DNA of 64,000 nt from Cinnamomum chago (taxonomy: Eukaryota > Streptophyta > Magnoliopsida > Laurales > Lauraceae), in contig CP142452.1 of assembly GCA_038049695.1 (NCBI GenBank), forward strand, positions 80,650,501 through 80,714,500, given 5' to 3'. A program made the translations under genes and the position numbers. Numbering within the stretch: the stretch's first letter is position 1; each line of letters begins with the position of its first letter. Below are positions 13,489 to 26,000 of the stretch, piece after piece. Under the pieces are notes generated by a model, which did no database searches, was not told the origin of the DNA, and saw only the letters and a list, made by a program, of their open reading frames with translations.

Positions 13489-13923
13489 TTAATTGAGATC
13501 TCCAAGCCAAACAGTAATATGGGAAGGTCTTGCATATGGTCTCTTCTTGCATATGAATGAGTGGGAAATGTGCATTCCTTTCTTCTTCACCGCTATGTAA
13601 TCATCCCACACCCCTGCTTCCGCAGTGACTTTTTTCCTTTCTTCATCCCATCCAAACCCACTTAAGTTTAGCATAGCCTTCATCGCGCTATACCATTTTT
13701 TGTAGCTCTTCAACTTATCTTTGCTGAATTCTGGCCCAAACTTTGTTTGCATTTCCTTTGATATCATGCCCCATCCCTCCAAGGTAAACCCCCCAGGGAT
13801 AACTTTCCCTTCTTTGCGCATTTCAAGCATGATGTGGAGGAGCGCTACATCATTTGTGCCCTTCCACTTCATGTTTCTCAAAGTAGATCCTCTTGCGGCT
13901 TGAGAGCTACTTGGTTGAGACAT
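13489..13923 (-). CDS. MYB/SANT-like DNA-binding protein of Harbinger element
   Basis: A 144-residue open frame resembles the Myb/SANT-like domain (Myb_DNA-bind_3) found in ORF1 of plant PIF/Harbinger elements and in related host proteins. Visible blocks are a WKGTNDVALLHIMLEMRKEG helix, GGFTLEGWGMISKEMQTKFG, LKSYKKWYSAMKAMLNLSGF, and GWDEERKKVTAEAGVWDDYI. This order matches the trihelix-like fold. The family role is to bind the element's ends and help the transposase enter the nucleus. The C-terminus KKRPYARPSHITVWLGDLN looks shortened compared with family members, which usually continue after KKHP-ARPF; a spliced 3' exon or truncation could explain this. The start is the first ATG of the frame. 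Confidence 0.75.
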   Translation of the reverse strand: MSQPSSSQAARGSTLRNMKWKGTNDVALLHIMLEMRKEGKVIPGGFTLEGWGMISKEMQTKFGPEFSKDKLKSYKKWYSAMKAMLNLSGFGWDEERKKVTAEAGVWDDYIAVKKKGMHISHSFICKKRPYARPSHITVWLGDLN

Positions 13924-15905
13924 CCTACATTTTTCATTCAGTGTTAAACAAACAAGTTTTACATATATGTTGATTTGGAATACCGCCCATCTTTTGATTA
14001 GAAAAAAACACTCAAAAGTTTCTTGCCGTAATAAAGTTGAACCCTACCTATTTCCCATATAGAACATTTTATGGGTGCCCATAAACTATGAGACCTTCAA
14101 ATTTATCTTTCATCATCTATCATGAAAGTCATATCCCTAACTATTACTACCGACTTGAAGCACATGTTGACCCAGCCTATTTAGGTATAGGGCATAATAT
14201 TCAAGCCTTCTTTAATCTGATTGAAAATTTTCTAAGTTGGGATCGTTGTATTAGTTAGGTTTTGCAAACCAAGTTCTCACATGAGTTCAAGAATGTATAT
14301 TGAACATATTGATATTATACACAAACAACAAAACACCAAAGAGAGGTGGCATAGCATATCATATTTTCTGATGGCTTCTCCACATAGATTTATATGTACA
14401 AGCCAACAAGCAAAGCTGCTAACAGCTGACATTTCTACAGTTGATAGATAAAAAAGTGTAGTTCTTCACTTGCACCAAACGAAATCTGCATAGGCAAGAC
14501 ATGTGAGTTTAAATGATAGGTGGGCTACTCCATAAATAAAACTCATCCAAAACCAAGTCGGTTTGGCTCGTAAAAGAAAAAGAAATGAGTAAAGCATGTG
14601 CACATCTACATGTATATGAAGCAATGGAATATGAATAGTGAAAAAAATTAATATATCTATTTATGAAGTAGCGGATCATGAATATGAATATCTACAAGAA
14701 TGATGGTATAAATGTAGAGGTGAGCATGTATCCACCATTAAGAAACACAAGCAGAGTGGTTGGTAAGCAATTTTTTCAGCCCCAAAGACACCACTATAAA
14801 TAGCATGCTCTGTTAGAAAAGAATAAGTTCTATTTTTTTCCTCTGCATTATATAGCTCGTTACAATTCCCATGAGCAGTTACTATGCATGTTAAACATGA
14901 AATTGAAAAAATTTGTGACAGTGAGACCTGACATGTCCACACTGATATCATCATCAGCTAAGCATTAACCCATTTATCTTTCCTATCATACTATTCACCC
15001 CCCACCCCATATTATCAATCTACTTTGGGCCAGCAATTTCTAACATGATTGCTTTTGGTGTACTATATCAAAAGCAAAGCCCACAAGATCACACCATACT
15101 CACATCTTCACAAGCAAAATAGCAGAACAAAAACTAAACTAAATGGATCATTAAAAAATGGGACAAACAATAAATTGAGAACAAACAAGATGTCTCGTGC
15201 ATTGAATTAAGCCATGGAACCAGGACATATGGACTTTGACTGTGACCATGTAAATATGAATAAGTCTATCAATTGCACATATCAAATTAGGTAATGCATA
15301 ATATGCATTTGTCCCCCCAATAGCCCAAACGGTCCAAAAAAATGGACTGGCCCACTCACAGCTGAATGTGCAACCCACCATCCCACTGAATGAGGCGTTC
15401 ATCAATTCCAGCAAACAACCCATCTGAGAAATTGGCCACTTTTGATTCTTAAAAGCAATAACTATTGAAGATAGATGGTACAGGTGAAGATCCGAAAAAA
15501 TAATAAAAAGAAACAACAACTTAGAAGAATCAAGGGGGGTTCACTTCATCAGAAGCTTCAAGTTCCAGGATTGTCGTGTGTTCAATAAACTCCCAACCAC
15601 AATCAACTTACAAAAATGCTTATTCCATAGTGACACAAATAACTATTTTTTTATTTGTTCCTAACCCATCTTTCGTTAGACATTTGACAATGAGTACTCC
15701 TCCTTGGTCTAAGAAAACCTTAGAGCAAGTCACTGAAATGCCTAATGGTAGAAACAGAACAGAAATCTTCCTACAAAAACAGATCACATTCCCACAAAAG
15801 AAAAGATATAAGAAATCAAGAAAAGAGGTAAGAAATATGCAAAATGGGGAAAAAAATGAAAAAAACAACAAAAACCCTAACCTGATTTGTAGTGAATGAC
15901 TCCAC

Positions 15906-15907
<2 letters not shown>

Positions 15908-15955
<48 letters not shown>
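15908..15955. repeat. (GA)n microsatellite
   Basis: About 24 uninterrupted GA units lie inside the Harbinger element. They would fall in the 5' leader of its MYB/SANT ORF if transcription begins near 16240. Confidence 0.95.
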
Positions 15956-15958
<3 letters not shown>

Positions 15959-15999
15959 ATGGTAGAGCAAGATGGCACAACCAGACGGTGAAGATGGTC

Positions 16000-16275
16000 G
16001 AGGTCTACAGGTACTGTAGAAGGGCTGGAGATAACCTTAGGTCTCTATTCCTTGTTGAGAGAGGAGAATGAGTGAGACTACAGTTGCAGCAATGCAGAGT
16101 CCAGCCACCACTGGGCGTGTCAGAGCAGATCTGATCACCTCCGTTCTGTAGTAGCTCTCATCATCGCGTCGTCGCCACCCTGGTAGCAGCAAGAGAGAAG
16201 ATAGGAGTCGAGAGAGAGCTCGGGAGACGTTGGGGTTTTTGATTCAGCGCAGAAAATGGGGCTTATATACCCCTT
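16000..16275 (-). promoter_or_regulatory. Putative promoter and leader of the Harbinger MYB ORF
   Basis: On the - strand a TATATAAG box (16262-16269) is followed by a CT-rich leader, as in plant promoters. It points toward the MYB/SANT-like ORF about 2.3 kb away, which implies a long or spliced 5' leader. Inferred from position and motif only. Confidence 0.4.
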
Positions 16276-16535
16276 CTTAAAAATCAACGATTTATGGGGT
16301 CCGAGGGGGGGTGGTCAGACCGTAGATATCCCCTCTACCATAGATTTTGAATTTTGAAAATCTTCTCAGCATGTTGCACCCAAACATGGGTTTTCCACAA
16401 TAGCACGGAAAATTGACATGGATTCCTTTGAGAGGATTTTTGCCAAACATGCCCTAAAGAAATCTTTTTATTGAAATATTATAGAAGTGAAAGGTAAAAG
16501 ATAGAAGGTAAAGTTGAGATGAGACCTTGATGGTA

Positions 16536-16641
16536 CCTTTTTATATACCAGGGCCTTACCCGATACATAGGACTTGTGGGTGGTTCTATGTATCAGTGGG
16601 TTTACCAATAATCTCCCAAAGGGGATCAGCGGGTTCCCATG

Positions 16642-16672
<31 letters not shown>
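16536..16672 (+). mobile_element. SINE-like retroposon with poly(A) tail
   Basis: The 137-bp insert is flanked by identical 14-bp direct repeats AGACCTTGATGGTA (16522-16535 and 16673-16686) and ends in about 27 A residues. These are the marks of LINE-driven retroposition. The body has no clear tRNA A box, so it may be 5'-truncated or from a non-tRNA source. It lies about 360 bp before the CAP1 start codon. Confidence 0.8.
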
Positions 16673-16673
<1 letters not shown>

Positions 16674-16689
16674 GACCTTGATGGTATTG

Positions 16690-17033
16690 ATAAGCCATGA
16701 ATCTTCAATTACAAACGGGTCCTTACGAGGAACAAAATGGAAGGGCCCAGGGCCCACCTAGTTTTTGGATTCTCGTCTCCCTTCATTTTCCTTCATGCAA
16801 ACAGGTTTCCGCGCCTTCTGCTTCTTCTTCTTCCCTCTTTTCTCTCTCCCTCTGCGGAAAACCCGCCATGCAACAAAACCCCGCAAATGTCTCCTCCTCA
16901 ACTACATATACTTACACACATGAGAATAACTACTCTTTTCAATCTATCATCCATCATTTGTTTTTTGAACACGCAGAGAAGGAGAAAGAGAAAGAGAGAA
17001 AGATTTCTCCTTTCGTCCTAACCCTAGCTAGAC
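16690..17033 (+). promoter_or_regulatory. CAP1 promoter and 5' leader region
   Basis: This is the space between the SINE-like insert and the CAP1 ATG. It is pyrimidine-rich (16805-16850), then shows an AG-rich leader just before ACATGG at the start codon. No strong TATA box is seen. An open frame over this stretch is non-homologous and is not taken as a gene. Confidence 0.45.
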
Positions 17034-20000
17034 ATGGAAGAGAAGCTTTTGCAGAGGCTGGAGTCGGCCGTTTCCCGCCTCGAAACCCTATCCGCCGGAT
17101 CAAATCCCTCGATCTCGCGGCACTATCCGGCGGATGTGGCCGGGGATCCGGCCATTGCCGCTTTCAATGATCTGATTGAGAATCACATCTGCAGAGTCTC
17201 TGCGGCAGCGGGGAAGATCGGTGGAGAGGTTCTGCAAGTCACTATGATCCTCGAAGTGGCCTTTTCCGTGCAGAAGGATCTCCTTGTCACCGTCAAGCAA
17301 TATCAGGTTGATTTTCCTCTTCTTCGATCTCTGTGTGTGTGTGTGTGTGTGTGTTTTTTTTTTTTTTTTGGTCTTCTTGTGGTGGAAAAGTGTGGATTTG
17401 ATGTGGAATCAACAGATTTAACTTGCTTTTTTTGTTTTGTTGTTGTTGTTGTTGTTTATTGTTGATTGTTGCTTGGAATTCTAAAACTTTTCAAGGGGAG
17501 ATGGAATGAATTCCCATTTCTCAACCACCATCACCGTAGTAATTTAAATCCTAGGAATGTCAAGGTTTTATTTACACCTCCACCTTGTTTCGTTGACCCC
17601 CTCACCTCTTTAATAATCATTTCTTGGAGGCCCAATTGACCTTGAATTCCTATGAATATTCAATTCCATGCATACAAATGGGCCATAGACGTTTTGGTTT
17701 GGAATGTATGGGCTTGATGTGGAATCAGCAGGTTTACTTTTTAATTTTTTTTTCTTTACATGTTTTGGTTTTTGGGTTTTTTTATGTCCTCTTGATCAGT
17801 TATTCTTGATGAATTTTAAGGTTTGATTTCATTCTATTGTATTTTGAGGTGGAATCAACAGATTTTCTGTTTAGATATGTTTTGATTTAGAATGTGTGGA
17901 TTTGATGTGGAATCAGCAGATTTGGTGTCTAGATTGTTGAATTTTGAACTTTTTAGTGTTCTGTTATTGGCAGGAAGTAGTAAATTTTCTGTTTATTTGC
18001 CTGACTGTTTTGGTGCGAAATCAACTTATCTATTGTCTCAATTGTTTGGTTTTAATTAATTATTTATTTTATAAAGAGCTATTGATCCATTGTGAGGAAG
18101 TGGTGAATTCTGTTGATTTGCTTTATTATCTGTCTATTAGTATCAACCTTGTGGTAGCAACAGTAAAACAACATCTTCAAGGTTCGAATGTAAGAACCAT
18201 TGTTTGGAATTCGAACCAGCAATGGTTGATTCTGGTGTTATTTATTTGATTTTTTTATGGATTTAAGAAGAACTGTATATTCTTAAATTTTCTGTAACTT
18301 ATGCCTTTTATGAGATCAAGGGTTCAAACTCAAACTATCCCAACTTCAAATGTCGAAAATATTCAGCTTATTTCCAATCTCCAATGGTTATTCCCTTTTT
18401 TTTTTAATGTTGAGGGTTTCCCCATAGTATATAACCCGATAGGACTATTCTGATGGTTATTCTTATTTTATTTTTGGATGCCCGTTGGTATATAAAAATC
18501 TCTGGTGTACAGATCTTATGAAGTAGGATTTGTAATCTCCCCTTTTGTATTTTTCTTTTCAAATGATATAATGGTTAAGAAAAAAAAAAAGACATTTTCC
18601 ATATGGATCATAAATGAAATCATCTTTGAAAGAGGTCAAGCAATGAGTTAATGAAAGAATGCCCTTTAATAATTTAAAATTCAGCATTCAGATGGACACT
18701 GTAACATTTCTTCTAGAGGTTGGAGCTTATGCTGTGCTTTGAAATTTTTTAATGGATATTATCATCCATATGTAAGATTTGAATTTCTAATATGGTGTTG
18801 TGTTACTGCGGCAGAAACCTGATGTTACAGGGTTGGCTGAATTCCTGAAGCCACTAAATGAGGTGGTAATGAAGGCAAATTCGTTGACAGAAGGAAAGCC
18901 ATCTGAGTTCTTCAATCACTTGAAGGCTGCAGCTGGCAGTCTTGCAGCTTTATTTTGGATTGCATACACAGGCAAGGGTTGTGGTGAGTGGAGCTTCTGT
19001 TTTCTTTTTTCCTTTTATATATTTTGGAGCAGATGGTTTTGTAGTACACATCATCTATTTTCTCTATCTTTTTTGTAATTTTTCTCCTATTTTACCGTAT
19101 TTTCTTATTCAAGGTATGAACCTTCCAATTGCTCATGTAGAAGAAAGTTGGCAAATGGCTGAATTCTATAACAACAAGGTATGTTAAACGCATTTCATGA
19201 TTATCATCATCATCATCATAAACACTACCAAGTGCCACCACCACCACAATAACCCTTCTATTTGGGGCTGGCATTCTGAGTTCTAGTTTTCCACCAATCC
19301 CTTCTTCTGTCTCTCCACAATCTAGCAAGTTGCTTCTTCCCACTTCAAGTATTTATGTTTCACACATTTCTAGTCATCTGAATTGGTTCTAGATGTGCAT
19401 AAGATGAATGCTTCTTTCTCTTTATGTTAAAGAAAAATAAGAGGAAATAACAAAACTGAATCAGAACCCCACCAACAGAATCAGAACCCCATCTTTGTTT
19501 TATATATACGGTTTATGTTTTTGAGGTATTTCCACCTATCTTATCCTGTAAATTTTCAAGAATTTTCTTGTGTTTGAGATCTCCTTGGCTGCCATGTGAC
19601 CATAGCCAATACTTGTTGCCAGTTCCAGCATGGTGGCTTTCATTAGATCAACATTCTATATGATAAACTACTTACATGGTTAGTGATCTAGCTGGACAAT
19701 ATTTTCCATCTTGTGCTTTCTACTTGCCCTTTTTTTTTGTTTTTAAAACTGAGAACAACTTTCCACAAGCTTTAAACTTGGACATGGAACCGTGCCAATA
19801 TTGGAACTAGGACTTAGGGTGTTAAGGATAAGACATGCTCTCATGTACATTAAGCTGTATGAAGATATTAATTAATATTTGTTAAATGAACATTCAGCTA
19901 TGCATAATGAGATACAGCAGTTTATCTTGATAAGTTGGAAGGCACCACAAGTGTAATTAAATAATTGTATTTAATAATGTTAAAGTCCAAAGAAAAAAAG

Positions 20001-23000
20001 AAGATTAGAAGAATTTTGTAAGTAATGGATGACCTTCCACTTATCAAATGCAGGTTCTTGTTGATTATAGAAATAAAGATCCAGATCATGTTGAGTGGGC
20101 AAAAGCTTTGAAGGAACTTTATTTGCCTGGTTTAAGGGATTATGTTAAGAGTTTCTATCCCTTGGGCCCTGTATGGAGTACCACTGGCAGAACATTTGTT
20201 TCAGCATCCAAGTCAGCCCAACCAAAAGGTCCTCCACCACCAACCACTGCACCTCCACTTCCTGCAACTGGCTCTCTTCGTAGTTGCGATGCTGTCTCAT
20301 CACGCCCTAAAGAAGGGATGTCTGCTGTATTTCAAGAAATCAGTTCGGGCAAGTCTGTGACGGCAGGTAGCTATGCAAGAATATAAATTGGATGTGGAAA
20401 TTGACTCTTCATTTGTTTCTAGCATGTAGATGATTGTTACTTGAATTACAGGTTTGAGGAAGGTAACAGATGATATGAAGGCAAAGAACCGTGCTGATAG
20501 AACTGGTGTTGTCAGTGTGAATGAAAAAGACACCCAAACTAGTTTTCCTTCCATTTCTAAAGCAGGCATCCCAAAGTTGGAGCTTCAAATGGGCCGCAAG
20601 TGAGCACAGTTTAGATTACAGTACTCATTTTAAAATTTTGTTGTGTTATGGGCGGAATCTCTTTTCTTTTGGGAGTCTTGTAAAAGGCGAAGGTTCATTA
20701 TTTGTGGTTCATATGTTCTGGGGGTTTTGGTTTGCAGATGGGTGGTAGAGAATCAGATTGGAATGAAGAACTTGGTTATTGCTGAATGCGATTCAAAACA
20801 GTCTGTATATGTCTTTGGATGCAAGGATTCTGTTTTGCAAGTCAAGGGTAATTATTTTTTTCTTCTTCCTTTCATTGTAAATGACATTATTTATTTATTG
20901 TCAACAGGCTTTGTTTTTATTTCATAAGCTTAGGCCATCTGATCTGGGATTTGTAGACTTGTAGTTTACCCTTTTCCTTTGTAATAAATTTAAAGTTCTT
21001 AGATTGCCATCACAATGTGCAGGGAAAGTGAACAACATTACAATTGATAAATGCACGAAGATGGGAATTGTATTCACGGTCAGTAAAGAAGCATGCGCAT
21101 GCTCAATAGGTTTGGTAGTGTGTGAAGTTTGCTGTATAAAAAATGACCTGTTATTTGCATGTTTTTTTTTATTCTCAACAAGCAGGATGTGGTAGCTGCT
21201 TTTGAGATTGTGAATTGCAATGGTGTTGAGGTCCAGTGTCAGGTATCCTTCTTTTTCTTTTTGGTGAAAGGTATCAAGTATCGTTTTTTATTTATAAAAT
21301 CTACGGCTTCTCAATGTCTAGGAAGACTATGCTTATGAAGACCTCTGCATCTAGTATAGGCTGGATCTACTATATTTTGTGCTTGGGAAGAAAGAGTTAC
21401 TTAAATGTCTTCATTGTTGCCCCTTATTTGTGGCATTTTGCAGGGTTCATCACCAACAATTTCAGTGGACAATACAGGAGGATGTCAGCTTTATTTAAGC
21501 AAGGACTCTTTGGAGACCTCTATAACAACAGCTAAATCAAGTGAAATCAATGTACTGGTACCTGGTGCTGGACCTGATGGGGATTGGGTATGGATATTCC
21601 TTTTTTTCTATTTAAATTTGCTCTAATTATAGATATTGTTGAATTGGTTTTGCTTTCGTTCCTTTGATGCCTTCTCAGTCATAGCCTTGAAACATACTTG
21701 ATGATCAAAACCATTTTGTTGTCGCGTGATATTCTTCTATATCATCTTCTAGTTTTGCTTTTACACATGAAAAAAAAAAATTTAGTTTGATGGTTCTGTT
21801 TTTTATACTTTTTAATGCTACAGATATTCTTCACTATATCACTGTTATAAAAGGGGGTCTGTGAGATTGTTTGGTAGAGAGATGCCCACAACTTCTCACT
21901 GTCACCATCAAGTTCCAAGCGCACTTTTTCATACTCACAGAGACACGACCTCACTTTGATGGCTTCAAGTTAGGAATTATGTTAGGTATTATTAACTTAG
22001 CCAATTTACTTAAAATAGTAGGCTTAGGATAGATCAGAATGAAGAAATAGAATTCATATAGCCGACCCAACATAGTTGGGACAAGGCTTTGATGATGATG
22101 ATGATGATTTAGTTAAATAGTAGAACTTATTATGCCTACCAAAAACTTAAGGGATAAGTCTAAGATATGATGATGATCTGGTGCAGATTTTTTTACTTCT
22201 TAACTTCTTTTTATGATATTGCATTGCATAGAGCTCCTACATTGCTTTGAAGACTACATCTTGAACAGTGTCTCAAATAACTGTCAGTTGGCTAGAATCT
22301 TTGGCTGTTTTCATGAAGAGCCTTTGGATTTGAATGAATGGAGTGGAATTCTAGGAATTTGCCTAACCCAATAGTTTGAAAGATGGGACCTCAGTTTTCC
22401 GATGGTTCCGTTTCCTATGAAGTGCGTTGAATTCCCAATAATAGAAGTTTTGGACTACAGGTTATTTTTAGAAGCAAGCCTTATTATAAAAAAAGAAAAA
22501 TAGGGCATCCACGTAAATCAGGTCTTAAACTTTTATAGATATTGTCCGTGAAATGATATTTCAGTCTCAAATACTGTGGCCAACTTTGTTAAATTGTATT
22601 GCACTGATGCTAGCACTTAAAATGTAGGTATGTGTGGCAAGTCTGTTCAATTTTTTTATGAACTCATTCTTAACTAGCAAAAAACCAATGCAATGCACAG
22701 GCCAATGTTGATTAAAAAATGCAGTAAAATAAAATTTTACATGGTAAAAATTTGTTGTTTATCAGTAGGGTTGTAAACGGGTCAGTTCTGGTTCCGGGTC
22801 CACCCGTTAAGAAAAAGGTGGAACCGGACCCGGAACTAGAACCGTTTTGGAACCGGTTTCTTGGCTCCGGAGCCGGAACCAGAACCATATATGGGATGGG
22901 TCCGGATCTAGGTAGAGAATAATATAAAAAAATAAAAAATATGATTTTTAGGAGATATTTTCGAAAATTTAGGTAATATGTCGGGTCTCGGGTCCACGGT

Positions 23001-26000
23001 TCCGAACCAAGGTGGAACCGGACCTGTACCCATTTACTTACTGGGGCCTAAATAATGACCCAAACCCGGTTTTTAATGGGTTGGAACCTCCGAGTAATCA
23101 GAGAATCGGGGACCCATTTACATCCCTATTTATTAGTGGGTGCTGATCTTTCTTCATCAATCCCATTAAAGATAAAGATTCTAGGTGAATACGGCATCAC
23201 GACTCCCTAGCTACTTAGAGAAAAGAAACTAAAATAATAAATCTAAAACTTTAAACTAAAATATTTACACTTCTATACATTTTTTAAAAATAGATAAAAA
23301 CTATTTTTTTTCAAAATTAATTAGTGAAAAATGAAAAAAGATTATATCATCAATGAGAAAGGAGAGATAAATAAAAAAAATATTAAAACTAATGAGGAAG
23401 GTGATATAAACACAAAAAAGAAATTATTAGACAACATGTATATTTTTTGCCAGAAGGCAAGATTTTTATGCATGAACAGCCTCAGGATACAACAAAGAAG
23501 CCACAAGAACTGGTATACTATGCAGGAGGGTATAAGGCTCCAAAGAAACAAAAAGTACATATGCCAAACCAACCATGGAATCACAAAACCCATAAAAACA
23601 AAGAACTCATATTGATAGGAGAGGGGAGAGGTAGTGGGATATGGAAGAAGATCGCTTCTAGCACTGGCCCTTTGAAAATTTATTCATTCTGCTTAAAGAT
23701 AGGAACATGTCCTTAAGAGATCTGCAAGTGCTGATAATGAAGACATGAGTTCCATTGAATGGCTGACTATTTCTAGCTTTCCAAATATTGAATAAGGAGA
23801 CAAGAACGGAGGCTCCAATGCCCTGCCTTGACCACAGGGTTGCTGCTGAGAGGGGAAAAGCCATAGAGGAATTGGCCATGGGGCATGGAGACAAACCAAC
23901 TCCAAACTTTAGAAGAGAAAGACACTAAAAAAAAGAAGGATTGAACTGATTCTAAATGTTTAAAGCAAAGAGCATACCTGGAGGCCAAATGAACTCCTAT
24001 GGATTGTGCCCATTCAGCTGTAGGTAGTTTCTTGTGCAGCAGTCTCCAAGCCAGCAGGCTGTTGAAGTCTGGAGGATGGAGCTTCAAACAAAAGGACTCC
24101 ATTGAATAGGATTGCTAGGAGATCTGATTGCATGCCAGGCTGCTCTTAACGTAAGCTGGCCAGAAGAAGAAAATTTCCAGAAGAGCATGTCGTTTTGAGT
24201 TGGATCTGTGGGCCGAAGAAAACGAACTCTGTTCAAGCAGGCCTGAATCTCCTAGGGAACGTGGACTATGATTTTCCAAGCTACCTTTGCATAAGCTGTC
24301 CACATACTCATCTTTAGGGAAGCAAAGATGAGAGAATAACTGGGCTATTGGAGCATGGGGAAGCCAATGATCGTGCCACAGATTGATGAGATTCTCTTTA
24401 GGAAAATAGAAAATATGAAAACCACAGGAAAGATAAAATTGGAACAAAAAGACAATTAACCGAATAAAATTGAATTCGGAGTCTAAACTTTCATAGATTT
24501 TACAATGTAGATTTTAAACAGGTGTTAGAGCCTCTTTGGTTAGAAGGAGGGCCACATGGGATCCATAGGCCTGAATGTCCAGAAACTTCTGGATGATCTT
24601 GCAACCTGGCTTTCCTGAATTGCTTTGATTGTTTTCCTTCAAGTTTCCTACATTCAAGTAATTGATCTCATATTTTAGTAAGTAGATATTTGATGAGCTA
24701 GGTTAGGATCGAGTTGTATCTAGATATTTCTAGGGGTAATATACATAGTATTATGTATTGTTCAACTGCTGGGGGCATTCTCAGAATTTTCAGATTTCAT
24801 TAAATTTACAATTTCAACAATTAATCATTGCTTATTGCTTCTCTCCTTGGTTGTGTGATATTCCCATGGGACTGAGTCTGTGCATTTAATTGAGTTTAGT
24901 GCAATTTAATTTATGCTACTTGTTATTTCTAATTTTCTATAAATATGGGCTTGGGTTTCACCCATAGTCTGATTTGTGGATCAGGAGTGTGAATTGCGTC
25001 ATTGGGGAACATGGTGGGTGATTATTCTATATACCGTGATCAGATGTACGGGATAGGTTCTTAGTGGAATGTGTTGATCTGCAAGGTTAAAAAGGGTCAG
25101 GATAGGTTGCATGTAAAGCCTGATGGATGGTCCCGGTGACTGGGCCTAATTTAAAGGCTAAATGGGACCTGACTTAGCCCTATGTTTTTATTCTTCTTTT
25201 TAGGTCCGGTACAACACCAAATTCAGACCTGATTGATGGAAGCCAGACAATAGGTCAGCCAACCCATTGGGCCCAGTCCATAGGCCCAAGGGGACATCCA
25301 ATTAGTTAGGAGTATTTTTAAGTAGTTTGGGTTGTTTAGGATTATTATTAGTGAGTTTCTTATTTTATTTTAGGCATTCGAAAGTATTGTTGCTTTGGGA
25401 TTTAGCCAACTCTATATAAGGATGTTAGGCCTCATTGTATTTAGAATGCTTATTTTTATCAAATAAAAGGTTTTCTTTGAGATTTATCCCTTATGGTTAT
25501 GGTGTTTTCTCCTCTTGTGAGGATGCCCTAATGGCTGGAATCCTTCATTGGATTCGATCAATCATTCGTGAGATTGATCTATTATCCGATCGCGGATCCG
25601 GGCTACGCCACTGATTATGGATTCTTTAGGCTAGGATAGGCTTGGTCTTATTTTAGACATGAAATATTAATAATCTCTTTTGGGTTGGATCTGAAATCTG
25701 ATGATATTTGTACTCCCTTCAGTCTGCCTTGTCCTTTTTAGGATTGGGATTGTTTTTAATTTTTATAAGTTTTACACTTTTCTAGTGTTGGATGCAGAAA
25801 TAGGGTTTGATATTGTTTTTTCTCTTTTTCTGTTGTTTAGAATTTTGTAATTTCTTTTGGTCTCATTCCTCTTTCTTTTACCTTTTTTTCCCTCCCTTTG
25901 GGAGGTTGGGTTGGCAGAAGGGGTGGGGGTGGGTTGGCGGGTGTGGTTGTTTTCCTTTGAACTTTTGGTTGGTGGGTATGCATGTGATGGCTTACACTTG

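Larger units (their letters stand above)
10030..16454 (-). mobile_element. PIF/Harbinger-type DNA transposon, 6.4 kb
   Basis: The left end GGGCACGTTTGGTAAC and the right end, read inward as GGGCATGTTTGGCAAAAATC, form inverted termini, both followed by ATCCTCTC. The element is flanked by TAA on each side (10027-10029 and 16455-16457), the 3-bp TWA duplication of the PIF/Harbinger superfamily. Inside are an intact MYB/SANT-like ORF on the - strand (13489-13923), a plausible TATA promoter near the right end and a GA microsatellite. I found no DDE nuclease (HARBI1-like) reading frame, so it looks unable to move without a transposase supplied elsewhere. Confidence 0.85.

Noticed and set aside
16697-17170. 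157-codon frame overlapping the CAP1 start
   Set aside because: It covers the promoter and reads exon 1 in the wrong frame. The CAP1 frame starting at 17034 has clear homology.
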